Below are positions 1 through 10,190 of a DNA stretch of 64,000 nt, piece after piece. The notes beneath the pieces were generated by a model. It ran no database searches. It saw only the letters and a list, made by a program, of their open reading frames with translations, and was not told the origin of the DNA. Positions within the stretch are counted from its first letter, which is position 1; each line of letters opens with the position of its first letter. Origin of the DNA: Megalobrama amblycephala. Taxonomy: Eukaryota > Chordata > Actinopteri > Cypriniformes > Xenocyprididae. The position numbers were made by a program, and so were the translations under genes. The stretch lies in the NCBI RefSeq assembly GCF_018812025.1, contig NC_063054.1, positions 35,023,396 to 35,087,395 on the forward strand, written 5' to 3'.

Positions 1-821
1 ATCACAAGAATATGATCCCACTGAGTTTTGTTTTCCTGCAGTGAACAACTCTTGTCTTAAAGGCATACATCTTGTTTCCACTCAGACTGTGTTGTATCTC
101 ATATTTGTGTCGGCGATGACTGTGACTATTCTAGGAAATTCTGTGGTCATCATCTCCATAGCGCACTTCAAACAGCTCCAGACTCCCACTAACATCCTGG
201 TGATGTCTCTGGCTCTCGTGGATCTTCTGCTTGGACTGGTGGTCATGCCTTTCAGTATGATCCGTTCTGTCGATGGCTGCTGGTACTATGGAGATGCCTT
301 CTGTTTGCTCCACTCCACTTTTGACTTATTTCTCACATGTGTGTCTATTTTGCATCTTGTTTGTATTGCTATTGACCGACATCAGGCTGTGTGTTATCCG
401 CTTCAGTACCCTACAAGAATAACCATGCCTGTTGCATGGGTCATGGTGCTGATAAGTTGGAGCATGGTTGCAGTCTATTCATATGGTCTACTGTATTCAA
501 AGGCTAATGTGGAAGGACTGGAGGAATATATCAAATCAAGATACTGTATAGGAAGTTGCAGTCTGCTTTTCAGTAAATTGTGGTCTGTTTTAGACACATT
601 ATTAACGTTTTTCTTGCCTTGTTCTGTCATGGTTGGACTATATGTGAGGATTTTTGTAGTTGCAAAAAAACATATAAGAACAATCAGTGAGGCAAACCAG
701 AATGAAAATGTGAATGTGTTTAAAAGCTCTCGACGATCTGAGCGCAAAGCAGCAAAAACTCTTGGTGTGGTCGTGGGTGTCTTTATTTTTTGCTGGCTGC
801 CTTTTTTTATTAACTCTGTGA

Positions 822-2540
822 TAGGGCTGGACGATATGGCCAAAATTTATATCACGATATAATTCTTAATTTCGGTCGATACGATATAATTCCGATATCG
901 ATATGAACTATATAATAGCCTCAGAAAAACTGCCAAGAATGGCCACAACGTCTGAAAAATGAATTTGCCAAATCTATGAAATCTCTTCCTATAAAACTAT
1001 ATAATATTTTAGAAATAAAAATAGTACAAATAAATTTATGTTCAGCTTTTATTTGTATTTAGCCTTCATACAAACATAAAAAATAAACATAAGACTCACT
1101 CACTTTTGTAATATTAATATCTTTAACATTAAACTATAACGTAGGCTGATTTTATTATCCTTAATATAGATTAAAACAAAAGTGCTTCAGCCAAGATAAA
1201 GATTGTGAACAGTAAAAACAGAAAAAAACAGTGAGAAACAACAAAAACACATTGCTGGGGCAGGGACATTGTTGAGTGTTGATGACACTAGGGGTGCAAT
1301 GGTTCAAATTGCTCACGGTTCGGTTCGTATCACGGTTTTAGGGTCACAGTTTTGGTACAGTTCGGTATGTGCTATTAGCACATACCGAACCGTACCGAAA
1401 CCGTGACCCTAAAAATAAGACTACTGTCAAATAAAAATAAAGAAAATAAGAACAAACGATCAAACTACAAGCAAATAAGTACATCACAAATAAGTACAAT
1501 AAAGCAAATATTCAAATAAAATAAACAGTGCTTTTCAGGTTTTCAGGTATCTAACAGTAGTTTTCAGGTACAGAAAATGGATAAAGTAATCAAATATAAA
1601 ATATCACTGCATATTATCTTTACTGTATAAAATAAATAAAGATGAATCATTATTGAAGTTACAAAAACTATTCAGTCAAGAGCAGTGAGTGATTTCTTTG
1701 TTATTTGTTGTTTAATTTAACATTAAAAACAGGCAGCAGGAATAGTTTTTTCCCCTTTAAGACATGCACGATCCAGTAGCTACATATACTGTTACACATG
1801 CGATGTCTTTCTCGACTGTTACACGTTCACTTAAGACATAACCGACTATGTTTGCTAGGATACTCGCCAAGACGGGCATGTTGACTTAATTTGTGTATGA
1901 ATTTGTCCGCCGAAGCGCAAGACTTGAAAGAGAAGTCAGTATTTGCGCGCTGTCTGAAATAAGCGTGTGCGCGCTTCGGATGAGTGCACACAAATCTTCT
2001 CACAGCGCGTGCGAGTTCTCTTTCGCGTCTTGTTCTGTTTAAATCAGCAAGGCTTAAATTAGTTTAGTTTAAACACAGATAGCATCGTGTGCTGTTCAGG
2101 TCTCACCTGCGCTCGCGCGCTATCAACACCCGGGTGATGACGGCGTAAATGACTGGACATTAGAGCAGAGAGCACTAGCTGTTAACAGTTTACAAAGAGT
2201 GTCTGTTTTGTCCACGCTTTTTGATTATCGTTGTTGTAACGTTTTGCGCATCCATCGACTGAAACATACATTATCTGAACTCTGTCTGTTTTCCATGTTG
2301 CTATTTCAAACAAATCATATTAACGCCGAGCACTGGCTGATGGCTGCGTGTCTCTGTGGTGTACGTCATCACGCCAATGGCCAATCGCGTTCTGCTCTTT
2401 CTACGGCTGCGCCTCAAGTCAGTGAGAAATGTTGTAATGTATATATCGAAATACCGGAAATGTGTTTAAAAATCATATCACCGTTATCGAAAAAAAATAT
2501 ATCGCGATATATATTGATATTGAATTATTGTCCAGCCCTA
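822..2540. mobile_element. hAT-type non-autonomous DNA transposon
   Basis: The element starts TAGGGCTGGACGATAT and ends ATTGTCCAGCCCTA, which are inverted terminal repeats of the common fish hAT TAGGGCTG type. It is flanked by an 8-bp target duplication, CTCTGTGA (814-821) and CTCTGGGA (2541-2548), with one mismatch; 8 bp is the hAT length. Subterminal ATCG/CGAT-rich repeats follow both ends. No transposase reading frame is visible; the 117-codon frame at 2199-2552 has no recognisable motif. It was inserted into the TM6/ECL3 coding region of a TAAR. Confidence 0.88.
1336..1414. repeat. Near-perfect palindrome inside the hAT element
   Basis: Arms of about 38 bp (1336-1373 and 1377-1414) separated by 3 bases pair almost completely. 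The upstream sequence at about 1290 (AGGGGTGCAATGGTTC) looks like a terminal sequence of another hAT-like MITE, so this is probably a nested, partial second element. It could fold as a long hairpin in RNA or cruciform DNA. Confidence 0.6.
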
Positions 2541-3153
2541 CTCTGGGATTGATCCCTACATCAACTTTTCCATCCCAGTTGCTCTTTCTGAAGTGTTTGT
2601 CTGGTTAGGTTACATTAACTCAACCATAAACCCCATCATATATGGCTTTTTCTACCCATGGTTTCGAAAAACCCTTTCTCTCATTATAACAATGAGAATA
2701 TTTGAACCAAACTCATCTGACATCAATGTTTTCACTGTTTGATTCCATTTCTGAATTCACCGTGCAGCACACTGATGCTTCCTATTGCAAATCATATAAA
2801 GAACATTGTAAAACCAGATCTCTGGCACACTTACAGTGCATTACTGTGCATTATGAATGACATTAATTACACACTGCATCCCGAATTATGAAAAACCAAA
2901 TTGAATTCAGATTTGATGTTTCGAACATTTTTAAAAATTAACCAGTTTTCAGTTCACATTCAAAAGTGGCATGCTTTAGGGCATATTTCTTCAGTAAGTT
3001 TCAGTATTTTTTAACCCAAGGAGATCTATAAAAGCCTTCAAAGAGAAAGATATCAATAGAGCTTTTATTCATGTCAGTGGCATTTGCTCTGCTGGCCAGA
3101 AATATGATCATCTTGTTGCCATTTTTTCAAACTAATACGGAAGATGTATTGTG

Positions 3154-3156
<3 letters not shown>

Positions 3157-3231
<75 letters not shown>

Positions 3232-3259
3232 GGTGTGTGTGTGTGTGTGGGGGGGGGGG
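3157..3259. repeat. Compound (TA)n-(GT)n-(G)n microsatellite
   Basis: An uninterrupted TA run at 3157-3228 is followed by GT repeats (about 3233-3248) and a run of G to 3259. Such tracts are prone to length polymorphism and to assembly error. Confidence 0.95.
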
Positions 3260-3758
3260 TATGAATTGGTCCAAGAAGTCTTTAATGGTCAGGGCAACAA
3301 CATAAAGTTCTTTGCCTTCTTGTGCAGTTCACCAGTGTGTCTATTAAAAATGGGTGATGTGTTATGATCTGTGTTGCTGCATTTTGATTCATAGGATTTA
3401 TTTGTCTTTTGGGGAGGCCACTAAACAGGGGTTTCAAAATTTCATCCAGATAATTTGTCATTTAAGGTATGCTCAAAGCATGCATCTTTTTATCAACAGG
3501 TACTTGATATCTGATGAAAGTGAAAGTTTAGTTTCTGATATCAGATGGCCACTTTGCGTAACCAGGATGAAAGCAAGAAGGAGTCTTTATCACCAATGTT
3601 ACGTGGGGGCAGTCATGGCCTAATTCCAGCACTGGAAGGAAATGACTGAGGTGTGCTTGAGCAAGGCACCTAACCCCTAATAGCTCCCCAAGTACCACAG
3701 CATAATAGCTGCCAACTGCTCTGGGTGTGTGTGTCCACAGTTTGCAGTGAGCAGTGAA

Positions 3759-3791
3759 CACACACACACACACTCACTCACACACACACAC
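3759..3791. repeat. (CA)n microsatellite
   Basis: CA repeat interrupted by CTCACTCA, within non-coding DNA between the split receptor and the SINE/DIRS complex. Confidence 0.9.
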
Positions 3792-4395
3792 TAACTTGGA
3801 TTACAGAGGACAAATTATAACCTGGATGGGTTAAATACAGAGGACAAATTCCGAGTATGGGTTACCATACTTGGCCTTCACATGTCACTTTCCCCTTTCA
3901 TTGTCAATGTTCTTAGAGTATATCTGCACCGAATGGGAAAAAAGTGTATAGTGAAGCATGAAGCATCAGTGCAGACCATGAAGGAGGTCCAAGACTTTTG
4001 GGAAAAGGCCCGCATTCCCAATCGGCAGCATTAACATTTTAAAACTAACAACACTGTTATGTGTTCTCATTTTTAAACTAATTCAACATTTACTAATGGT
4101 CTTGTATAATTATTAATTATGTGCTGTTATGGTCATTAAGACGGAATTTCAATTTTGTTGAGCTCACCCTAAACGTATACAATCTCAGCAAAATTTGGTT
4201 TGTTTCCATTTCTCATGAAGGAGAGTTGACTGGGTGGGTGAGAGCAGAAGATTTAAAAAGTCCAAAGATAAGGGCCACCCTAGAGCACATATGTATATAT
4301 ATATATATATATATATTATTATTATTTAAATGCCCTAATAATCTTTACTACTAATAATAAAAAACTTCCCCTCCCTCTGGCAGTGACATCTCTTC

Positions 4396-4491
4396 TCTTC
4401 CACATCACCCTGTAGCCCAAGACTGGTTGCCCACTGAAGCTAAGCAGTGTTGAGCCTGGTCTGTACCTGGATGGGAGACCTCCTGGGAAAA
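4396..4491 (+). mobile_element. 5S rRNA-derived SINE, 5' part
   Basis: The segment containing GAAGCTAAGCAGTGTTGAGC and GGATGGGAGACCTCCTGGGA matches the internal control region of 5S rRNA (GAAGCTAAGCAGGGT, TGGATGGGAGACC). It is the head of a 5S-derived fish SINE transcribed by RNA polymerase III. The head stops at GGGAAAA, where the DIRS element begins. The SINE resumes at 9714 with CTAGGTTGCTGCTGG. It is not a functional 5S gene because it lacks the 3' half of 5S and its terminator. Confidence 0.8.
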
Positions 4492-4697
4492 CGTCTCGGG
4501 TTACGAGTGTAACCCCTGTTCCCTGAGTAAGGGAACGAGACGCTACGTCAATGACGTGATGGGAACCTTCTGCATTTTGTGTTCGTGAAGCACCTCTGTA
4601 TCCAACCAATGAGAAGACGTGACGTCAGAGGCGGGTGACGTCACGGACCGGGAAACTATAAAGCATACCCAAAAGCAGAGAACGCCAGCTTCTGGAA
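4490..4697. repeat. DIRS left inverted terminal repeat
   Basis: Reverse complement of about 9540-9713. Shared segments include CTACGTCAATGACGTGATGG and the stretch with GACGTCAGAGGCGGGTGACG. The outermost approximately 60 bases, CGTCTCGGGTTACGAG onward, are unique to this end and are copied in inverse form in the internal complementary region. Confidence 0.85.
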
Positions 4698-4742
4698 TAT
4701 GTCTGAAGCAAGCGCTCCAGGTATGAGGGAGGTACGGCAACG

Positions 4743-4857
4743 TGACGTAGCGTCTCGTTCCCTTACTCAGGGAACAGGGGTTACACTCGTAACCCGAGAC
4801 GTTCCCTTTCGTGGGAACTATCGATGCTACGTCAATGACGTGATGGGAACGCTGTCC
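4743..4857. repeat. DIRS internal complementary region
   Basis: Reads as the reverse complement of the element's left end (to about 4801) directly followed by the reverse complement of its right end (from about 4803). The join GAGACGTTCCCTTTCG shows that the circular junction is GGG-AA-CG. In DIRS replication this region templates completion of the terminal repeats. Confidence 0.8.
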
Positions 4858-4860
4858 CAA

Positions 4861-7800
4861 CTACGCCGTATCTTCAAGTGCCTGGCTGCTATCTTGCAAG
4901 ACCAAGGAACCTGGAGTAGAACTTATATTAAGATTATAAAATCTGATGAAAGTGTGCTGGGATGACCATCCAGCTGCACCACATATGTCGTCCAGTGACA
5001 CTCCTGACAAAAGAGCTTTAGTAGCGGCCATACCTCTTGTAGAATGAGCTCTAACGGCTAAGGGACATGGCTGTCCCACTGCTTTATATGCGAGTGAGAT
5101 GGCCTCGACCACCCACTTGCTCATCCTCTGCTTGGATGCTGGGCCCCCCCTTCTAGGGGACCCGTAACATACAAATAATTGATCTGTTTTTCTCCACAGG
5201 GCAGCTCTGTGGGTGTAGGCATACAGCGCCCTCACAGGGCAAAGCAGATTACGTTTTTCCTGATCCTGATTTTCAAATGGAGGAGGACAGAAAGCCTCCA
5301 GTACAATGGGACCTGGGACTCTAGTGGGGACCTTTGGCACATAGCCCGGTCTAGTATGTAAGAAAGCCTTGATCATACCAGGCGCAAATTCCAAACATGA
5401 TGGAGCGACTGACAGCGCTTGCAAATCACCAATCCTTTTCAAGGAAGAAATTGCTAACAGAAAGACTGTTTTTAGTGTTAGAAATTTATCTGACACTTCT
5501 TCTATTGGCTCGAAGGGAGCCTCAGCTAACCCTTGGAGCACAATAGATAAGTCCCAGGTCGGAGCTTTTGTGCGCACCGAAGGCCTCAACCTCAGTGCAC
5601 CACGGAGGAAGCGTATAACTAGGTTATCCTGAAGGAATTGTAGCACACAGCTAATAGGAGAGTGGACAGGGTCCGTATTACGCTGGCCACACCATGTGGC
5701 GAACAGTTTCCATTTATACATATACAGCTTCCTCGTGGAGGGAGCTCTGGAGTGAAGGATGGTCTCCACAACCTCGGTTGGGAGACCAGATTCTATGAGC
5801 CTTGCCCCCTCAGAGGCCAGGCCCATAGTTTCCACATTTCTGGGCGGGGATGGAGGATCGTGCCGCCCGCTTGTGACAGGAGATCCTGTCTGAGAGGAAG
5901 CTCCATAGGAGAGCCGTGAAGGAGAGATATTAGGTCCGCAAACCATATTCTTGTCAGCCAGTAAGGGGCCACCTGTATTAGGTCGGCCCTCTCCTGGCGA
6001 ACCTTCTCCAGAACTCCCGGGAGCAATGAGACCGGGGGGAATGCATACAGACGTAGCCTCGGCCACGTTTGTAGCATAGCATCTAGCCCTAGAGGCGCTG
6101 GGTGCTCCAGAGAGTACCACAGAGGGCACTGAGTTGACTCCTCTGTGGCAAATAGATCGACTTGAGCTCGACCATAGACTTTCTATATCAACTCCGCCAC
6201 CTCGGTGTGGAGTTTCCATTCCCCCGGCCTCGCGCCCTGCCTCGACAGAGCGTCTGCTCCCACATTCAACCGCCCCGGAATATACGCTGCTTTCAATGAA
6301 AGGAGTTTTCCCTGGGCCCACAGGAGGATGCGGCTGACCAGATTGCATAGCAGGCGAGACCGCAAACCCCCTTGGTGGTTGATATATGAGACCACCGTGG
6401 TGTTGTCCGTGCGGACCAACACATGGTGTCCCCTCAGGTCTGGGAGGAAGTGTTTTAGTGCTAGAAACACCGCCATCATCTCCAGCCGATTTATGTGCCA
6501 GGAGAGCTGATGGTCCTCCCAGAGACCCTGAGCTGAGCGACCACTCATGATCGCCCCCCAGCCCGTGAGGGAAGCATCTGTCGTTAGCATTACACGACGA
6601 CGAGGAGTTCCCAACACGGGTCCTTGGGACAGGAACCAAGGCTTTTTCCACATGACCAGAGCACGAAGGCATCGCCGCGTGACTTTGATCATACGAAAAG
6701 GATTTCCCCTCGGGGAAAACCCCTTGGTCCTGAGCCACCACTGTAAGGGTCTCATGTGCAGAAGGCCAAAAGTAACAACGTTGGACGCAGCTGCCATCAG
6801 ACCCAACAGTCTCTGAAACTGTTTTACAGTGAGTGACTTGCCTAACTTCACCCCGTTCACGGCCCCGAGAATGGAACTCACACGAGCAGGGGTCAATTGC
6901 GCCTGCATCGTGGTGGAATCCCAGATTACACCCAGATAATTTGCAACCTGACTCGGGACCAGCACACTCTTTTTGGCATTGAGCCTCAACCCAAGCTTCT
7001 TCATGTGTGACAGAACAACATCTCGATGTTGAACTGCTAGACGCTCTGTTTGAGCTAGTATCAACCAATCGTCGATATAGTTCAATACGCGGATGCCCTG
7101 GAGTCTCAACGGAGCCAGCGCTGCATCCACGCACTTCGTGAACGTGCGGGGTGATAAAGATAGGCCGAAAGGAAGGACCCTGTATTGGTAAGCTTCGCCC
7201 CTGAAAGCAAACCTGAGGAACTTTCTGTGAGAAGGATGGATGGATACATGAAAATAAGTCTTTCAGATCTATTGCCACAAACCAGTCCTCGGACCTGATC
7301 TGTGGGATAATCTGTTTGAGTGTGAGCATTTTGAACTTCAACTTTTTTACAGATCGATTTAACACACGTAAATCTATGATCGGACGCAACCCTCCATCCT
7401 TCTTTGGAACAATGAAGTAGCGGCTGTAAAAGCCTGACATTTTGCTGGGAGGAGGAACCCTCTCTATAGCTCCTTTTTGCAAAAGCGTCGTAACTTCTTG
7501 TTCCATCACCAGAGACTGCTCTGGGGCTACCACTGTGTGGAGAACCCCATTGAACTTGGGCGGTCGAGAACCGAACTGAATTCTGTAACCCTGTTGTATC
7601 ATGAGCAGCACCCATTTTGAAATGTTCGGGAGACGTTTCCATTCTTCCATATATTCTACTAAGGGAACCAGTCTCTCGAGACTGGTCTCTGGTGTTTTTT
7701 GAGCACTTGGCTCGTTCATCTGATGCGGCGCACCGGCAGACAAACGAATCGAGCGCTGACCGATCCCCCTCGGAGGATCGGTGGAGACCGCTGCGCCCTG

Positions 7801-7914
7801 ACGCACACTGGGTGGCAGGGTTGGCAGGACGGCCTCCTGAGGGCACCGGGGTAGAACGGGCGCCCGAGATGATAACTGAATTACCCCGGAGGGGACTGCC
7901 CTCAAAGGTCCCAA
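4861..7914 (-). pseudogene. DIRS pol: RT, RNase H, tyrosine recombinase (frameshifted)
   Basis: The N-terminal part (7914 to about 7260) ends in reverse-transcriptase sequence, with KKDGGLRPIIDLRVLNR and AIDLKD. Near 7256-7260 about two bases appear to be missing and RT continues in another frame, carrying the catalytic YIDDW (codons near 7066-7088) and RNase H motifs (TDAS, RTDNTT, GADALSRQG). That frame meets TAG at 6183-6185 and stays readable afterwards to about 5800. It then shifts back to the first frame, which encodes the tyrosine recombinase: the N-terminal core (RAPSTRKLYMYKWKLF), the H-x-x-R box HSTRGMAA (near 5023-5048) and the catalytic tyrosine in FIRFYN (near 4935). The long uninterrupted frame 7914-4861 therefore includes an out-of-frame, meaningless middle. 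At least two frameshifts and one stop make it inactive. All three domains together identify DIRS. Confidence 0.88.
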
Positions 7915-7924
7915 ATGACTGGCA

Positions 7925-9403
7925 TCAGGACCTTTTCTTGGAAGCCTTCCGGGAGATAATGACGGTCCTCAGGTCCGCCCTACCCCCGGAAGGCTTCGCC
8001 TGTGCTGACCGCCCCGGTCCCCAAGCTTTCTGCGGGGGAGCCCGGGTGGCCACACTGGCTTTCTGCTGCGCCCTGTGCGCCGAGGAGCTGGCTATCGGCC
8101 GAGACTGCTCCCGCCCAGCAGTCTCGGGGGGATGAGAGCGACGGGGGAGAAGCCTTTGAAACGCCGCTGACTGTTTGCGTGTCTCCTGGAACCTGTCGAC
8201 GACAGATGTCACTGCGTCGCCGAACAGGCCAGCAGGAGACAGCGGCGCGTCCATCAGGACGTTTTTATCCTTCTCTTTTATATCGGATAAATTAAGCCAT
8301 AGATGCCTCTCCGTGGCCACCAGGGCTGCCATAGAACGGCCGATTGATTTGGCCGTCTCCTTGGTGGCCCGGAGAGCTAGATCTGTCGCCTTTCTGAGTT
8401 CATGTATGGCTTCAAATGATGCTTCCCCGCTCTCATCTATTTCCCCCAGCAGGTCGGCTTGGTAAGCCTGCAAGATAGACATTGTATGCAGGCATGCCGC
8501 CACCTGACCTGCCGCCGAATAAGCCTTGCCCACTAAGCTGGAGGTTGTTTTTAATGGCTTAGTGGGCAACGTCGGGGTCTTAAGGGACGACGCAGACTCG
8601 GGAGAGAGATAGCTGGCGAGCGTCTCTTCCACCCGAGGCATTGTCCCATAGCCGTGGTGTTTCAGCCCCATGATGTTACTGTATAATGACGTTTGGGGGC
8701 TGTAAACACGGTATTGTACTGGTCTCTTCCACGACCTCGACACCTCGGTGTGGAGGTCTGGAAAGAACGGCAGACCCCGACGCTGGGGTAGTGACCGTGC
8801 TGGAAGAAATCTTTCATCGAGTTTGCTTTTAGGCTGAGTTTCACTTTTCTCTGCGGGCCAGTCTATTTTTAACTTTTCAACTGCCCGGGTCACTACCTTC
8901 AAAAGCTCCTCGTACGCTGGAGATGAGGATGGCGGTCCCTCATCTCCTTCTCCGACACCCTCCACATCAACCTCCTCGGAGGAAGATATGTTGAGTGCCG
9001 GTATCTCTCTCCGGGGGGAAGAAACCGCAGCGCGTGCTTCCGCCACCAGAGGAGAGACACTGGGTCTAGCAGGTAAGGGGAGCGATAGGGCAGAGCCCGT
9101 CTCTCCCCCCTCTGCTAAATCCATTTGTGAACCCCACGAGTGCAGCCTTCGCCGTGCCTCAGCAGCAGCGGGACCGGACCCGCGGGGAACACTCGCCGCG
9201 GCGCCCTCCTCAAAGAGCGCCCGGTGTGAACGCAGCACTCTGAGAGTGAGCCTCTCGCAATGTACACAGACAGCTCCCTCGAGAGCTGCCTGTGCATGCT
9301 CAACTCCCAGGCATTTTACACACATTTCATGTGTATCCCCGTCCGTAATGAAGCGCGGACAGGGAGGAGCACACTTTGTAAATTTCTGCTGCTTTTCCGC
9401 CAT
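7925..9403 (-). CDS. DIRS gag-like ORF1 protein, 492 aa
   Basis: Open minus-strand frame just upstream of the pol region, starting at the right terminal repeat side. The first about 55 residues are cysteine/histidine-rich (CAPPCPRF, DTHEMCVKCLGVEH, CVHCERL) and look like a zinc-binding module. The middle is acidic and serine-rich, and the C-terminus is basic (ISRKASKKRS). This matches ORF1 of vertebrate DIRS elements, presumed nucleocapsid, but I recognise it by position and composition rather than by a named domain. It stops 11 bases before the start of the pol frame, which lies in a different frame. The frame is intact over 492 codons even though pol is broken, which suggests a fairly young copy. 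Confidence 0.75.
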   Translation of the reverse strand: MAEKQQKFTKCAPPCPRFITDGDTHEMCVKCLGVEHAQAALEGAVCVHCERLTLRVLRSHRALFEEGAAASVPRGSGPAAAEARRRLHSWGSQMDLAEGGETGSALSLPLPARPSVSPLVAEARAAVSSPRREIPALNISSSEEVDVEGVGEGDEGPPSSSPAYEELLKVVTRAVEKLKIDWPAEKSETQPKSKLDERFLPARSLPQRRGLPFFPDLHTEVSRSWKRPVQYRVYSPQTSLYSNIMGLKHHGYGTMPRVEETLASYLSPESASSLKTPTLPTKPLKTTSSLVGKAYSAAGQVAACLHTMSILQAYQADLLGEIDESGEASFEAIHELRKATDLALRATKETAKSIGRSMAALVATERHLWLNLSDIKEKDKNVLMDAPLSPAGLFGDAVTSVVDRFQETRKQSAAFQRLLPRRSHPPETAGREQSRPIASSSAHRAQQKASVATRAPPQKAWGPGRSAQAKPSGGRADLRTVIISRKASKKRS

Positions 9404-9539
9404 TTATATATATATTTGTCTTATTTTGTGTTATGAAACTCTTGTCCTCGGACGAAGAGATCAGTGTGTGCAATGTGTGCAGGGACAAACAACAGTAAAT
9501 AAGACAGACAAGATACAGATAGCGCTTGCTAAAGACAAC

Positions 9540-9715
9540 AGAAGCTGGCGTTCTCTGCTTTTGGGTATGTTTTATAGTTTCCTGGTCCGTGACGTCACCC
9601 GCCTCTGACGTCACGTCTTCTCATTGGTTGGATACAGAGGTGCTTCACGAACACAAAATGCAGAAGGTTCCCATCACGTCATTGACGTAGCGTCGATAGT
9701 TCCCACGAAAGGGAA
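9540..9715. repeat. DIRS right inverted terminal repeat
   Basis: Inverse of about 4530-4697. It ends with GTTCCCACGAAAGGG before the shared AA at 9714-9715. This end is unique for its last about 25 bases, which are found inverted in the internal complementary region. Confidence 0.85.
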
Positions 9716-10030
9716 CTAGGTTGCTGCTGGAAGAGGTGTTAGTGAGGCCAGCAGGGGGTGCTCTTCCTGTGGTTTGTGTGGGTCCTAACACCCCAGTATA
9801 GTGACAGGGACACCATACTGTAACAAGCATGTCCTTCATTGAGACGTTAAACAAAGGTCCTGACTCTTTGTGGTCATTAAAAATCCCATGGCGCTTCTTA
9901 TAAAGACTAACTTCCCTCCATTGGCCCTTTCCAATTATGGCCTCCTAATAATCCCCATCCACTGAATTGGCTCTATCACTCTCTCCTCTCCACCTATAGC
10001 TGGAGTGTGGTGAGCGCACTGGCGCTGTTG
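9714..10030 (+). mobile_element. 5S-derived SINE, 3' part
   Basis: Continuation of the SINE interrupted at 4491: CTAGGTTGCTGCTGGAAGAG, the conserved middle with CCAGCAGGGGGTGCTC, CCCAGTATAGTGACAGGGAC, GAGACGTTAAAC and GTGGTCATTAAAAATCCC, then the tail. The right boundary is placed where TAAR-like sequence begins (about 10030) and is approximate. Confidence 0.75.
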
Positions 10031-10034
10031 TACT

Positions 10035-10190
10035 GTGCTTGCCATTTTTATTACCTCTATAATGGATCCCTACATCAACTTTTCCACCCGAGTTGCTCTT
10101 TTTGAAGTGTTTGTCTGGTTAGGTAACATTAACTCAACCATAAACCCCATCATACATGGCCTTTTCTATCCATAGTTTAAAAAAAACTTT
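10035..10190 (+). pseudogene. TAAR13-like receptor, 3' fragment only
   Basis: From about TM6/ECL3 (TTTTTATTACCTCTATAATG) through ECL3 and TM7 this aligns with the intact gene at 12340-12470. It encodes DPYINF, then a TM7 with NSTINPII. It carries lesions: Gly-Asn for Gly-Tyr in TM7, His for the tyrosine of NPxxY, and TAG for the Trp of YPWF. The rest of the gene is absent; a SINE abuts its 5' side. The 3' flank resembles that of the split receptor at the left edge. Confidence 0.85.

Larger units (their letters stand above)
1..2742 (+). pseudogene. TAAR13-like receptor, split by a hAT insertion
   Basis: Amine olfactory receptor (class A GPCR, plasma membrane of olfactory neurons) in two pieces: bases 2-821 encode the N-terminus through TM6 and 2549-2742 encode ECL3, TM7 and the tail, ending in TGA at 2740-2742. 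The first about 13 coding bases lie left of the window, judged from the intact copy at 11527. The piece keeps Asp3.32 in TM3, DRH after TM3, Asp5.42 before the TM5 proline and CWLP in TM6. Over about 815 aligned bases I count only about seven differences from the intact copy, so the duplication is recent. Apart from the 1.7 kb insertion at 822-2540 I see no other lesion. The reading frame runs into the element and stops at 862. Seven transmembrane segments cannot be made without excision, so I call it a pseudogene. Confidence 0.9.
2743..4395. other. TAAR 3' flank with microsatellites, no gene seen
   Basis: About 2941-3420 is the 3' flank of the split receptor and is repeated, diverged, at about 10205-10615 after the receptor fragment, so both are remnants of one duplicated unit. 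The rest (3420-4395) shows no recognisable gene. Two short TA/CA repeats and low-complexity sequence account for the open frames there. Confidence 0.6.
4490..9715 (-). mobile_element. DIRS-type tyrosine-recombinase retrotransposon
   Basis: About 5.2 kb element read on the minus strand: gag-like ORF, then reverse transcriptase, RNase H and tyrosine recombinase. It has inverted terminal repeats (about 4490-4697 and 9540-9715) and an internal complementary region (about 4743-4857) that is the reverse complement of both termini joined. These are the diagnostic features of DIRS elements, which integrate as circles by a recombinase rather than an integrase. No target duplication flanks it; only a shared AA lies at each junction. 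It sits inside a 5S-derived SINE. Frameshifts and a stop in the pol region make this copy non-autonomous as it stands. Confidence 0.92.

Noticed and set aside
2199..2552. 117-codon open frame
   Set aside because: Lies inside the hAT element, runs through its terminus and has no motif; chance frame.
3074..3274. Minus-strand frame of alternating Ile-Tyr
   Set aside because: Translation of a TA microsatellite.
4396..4491. Possible 5S rRNA gene
   Set aside because: Only the central 5S region is present and it joins SINE body sequence after the DIRS element; it is a 5S-derived SINE.
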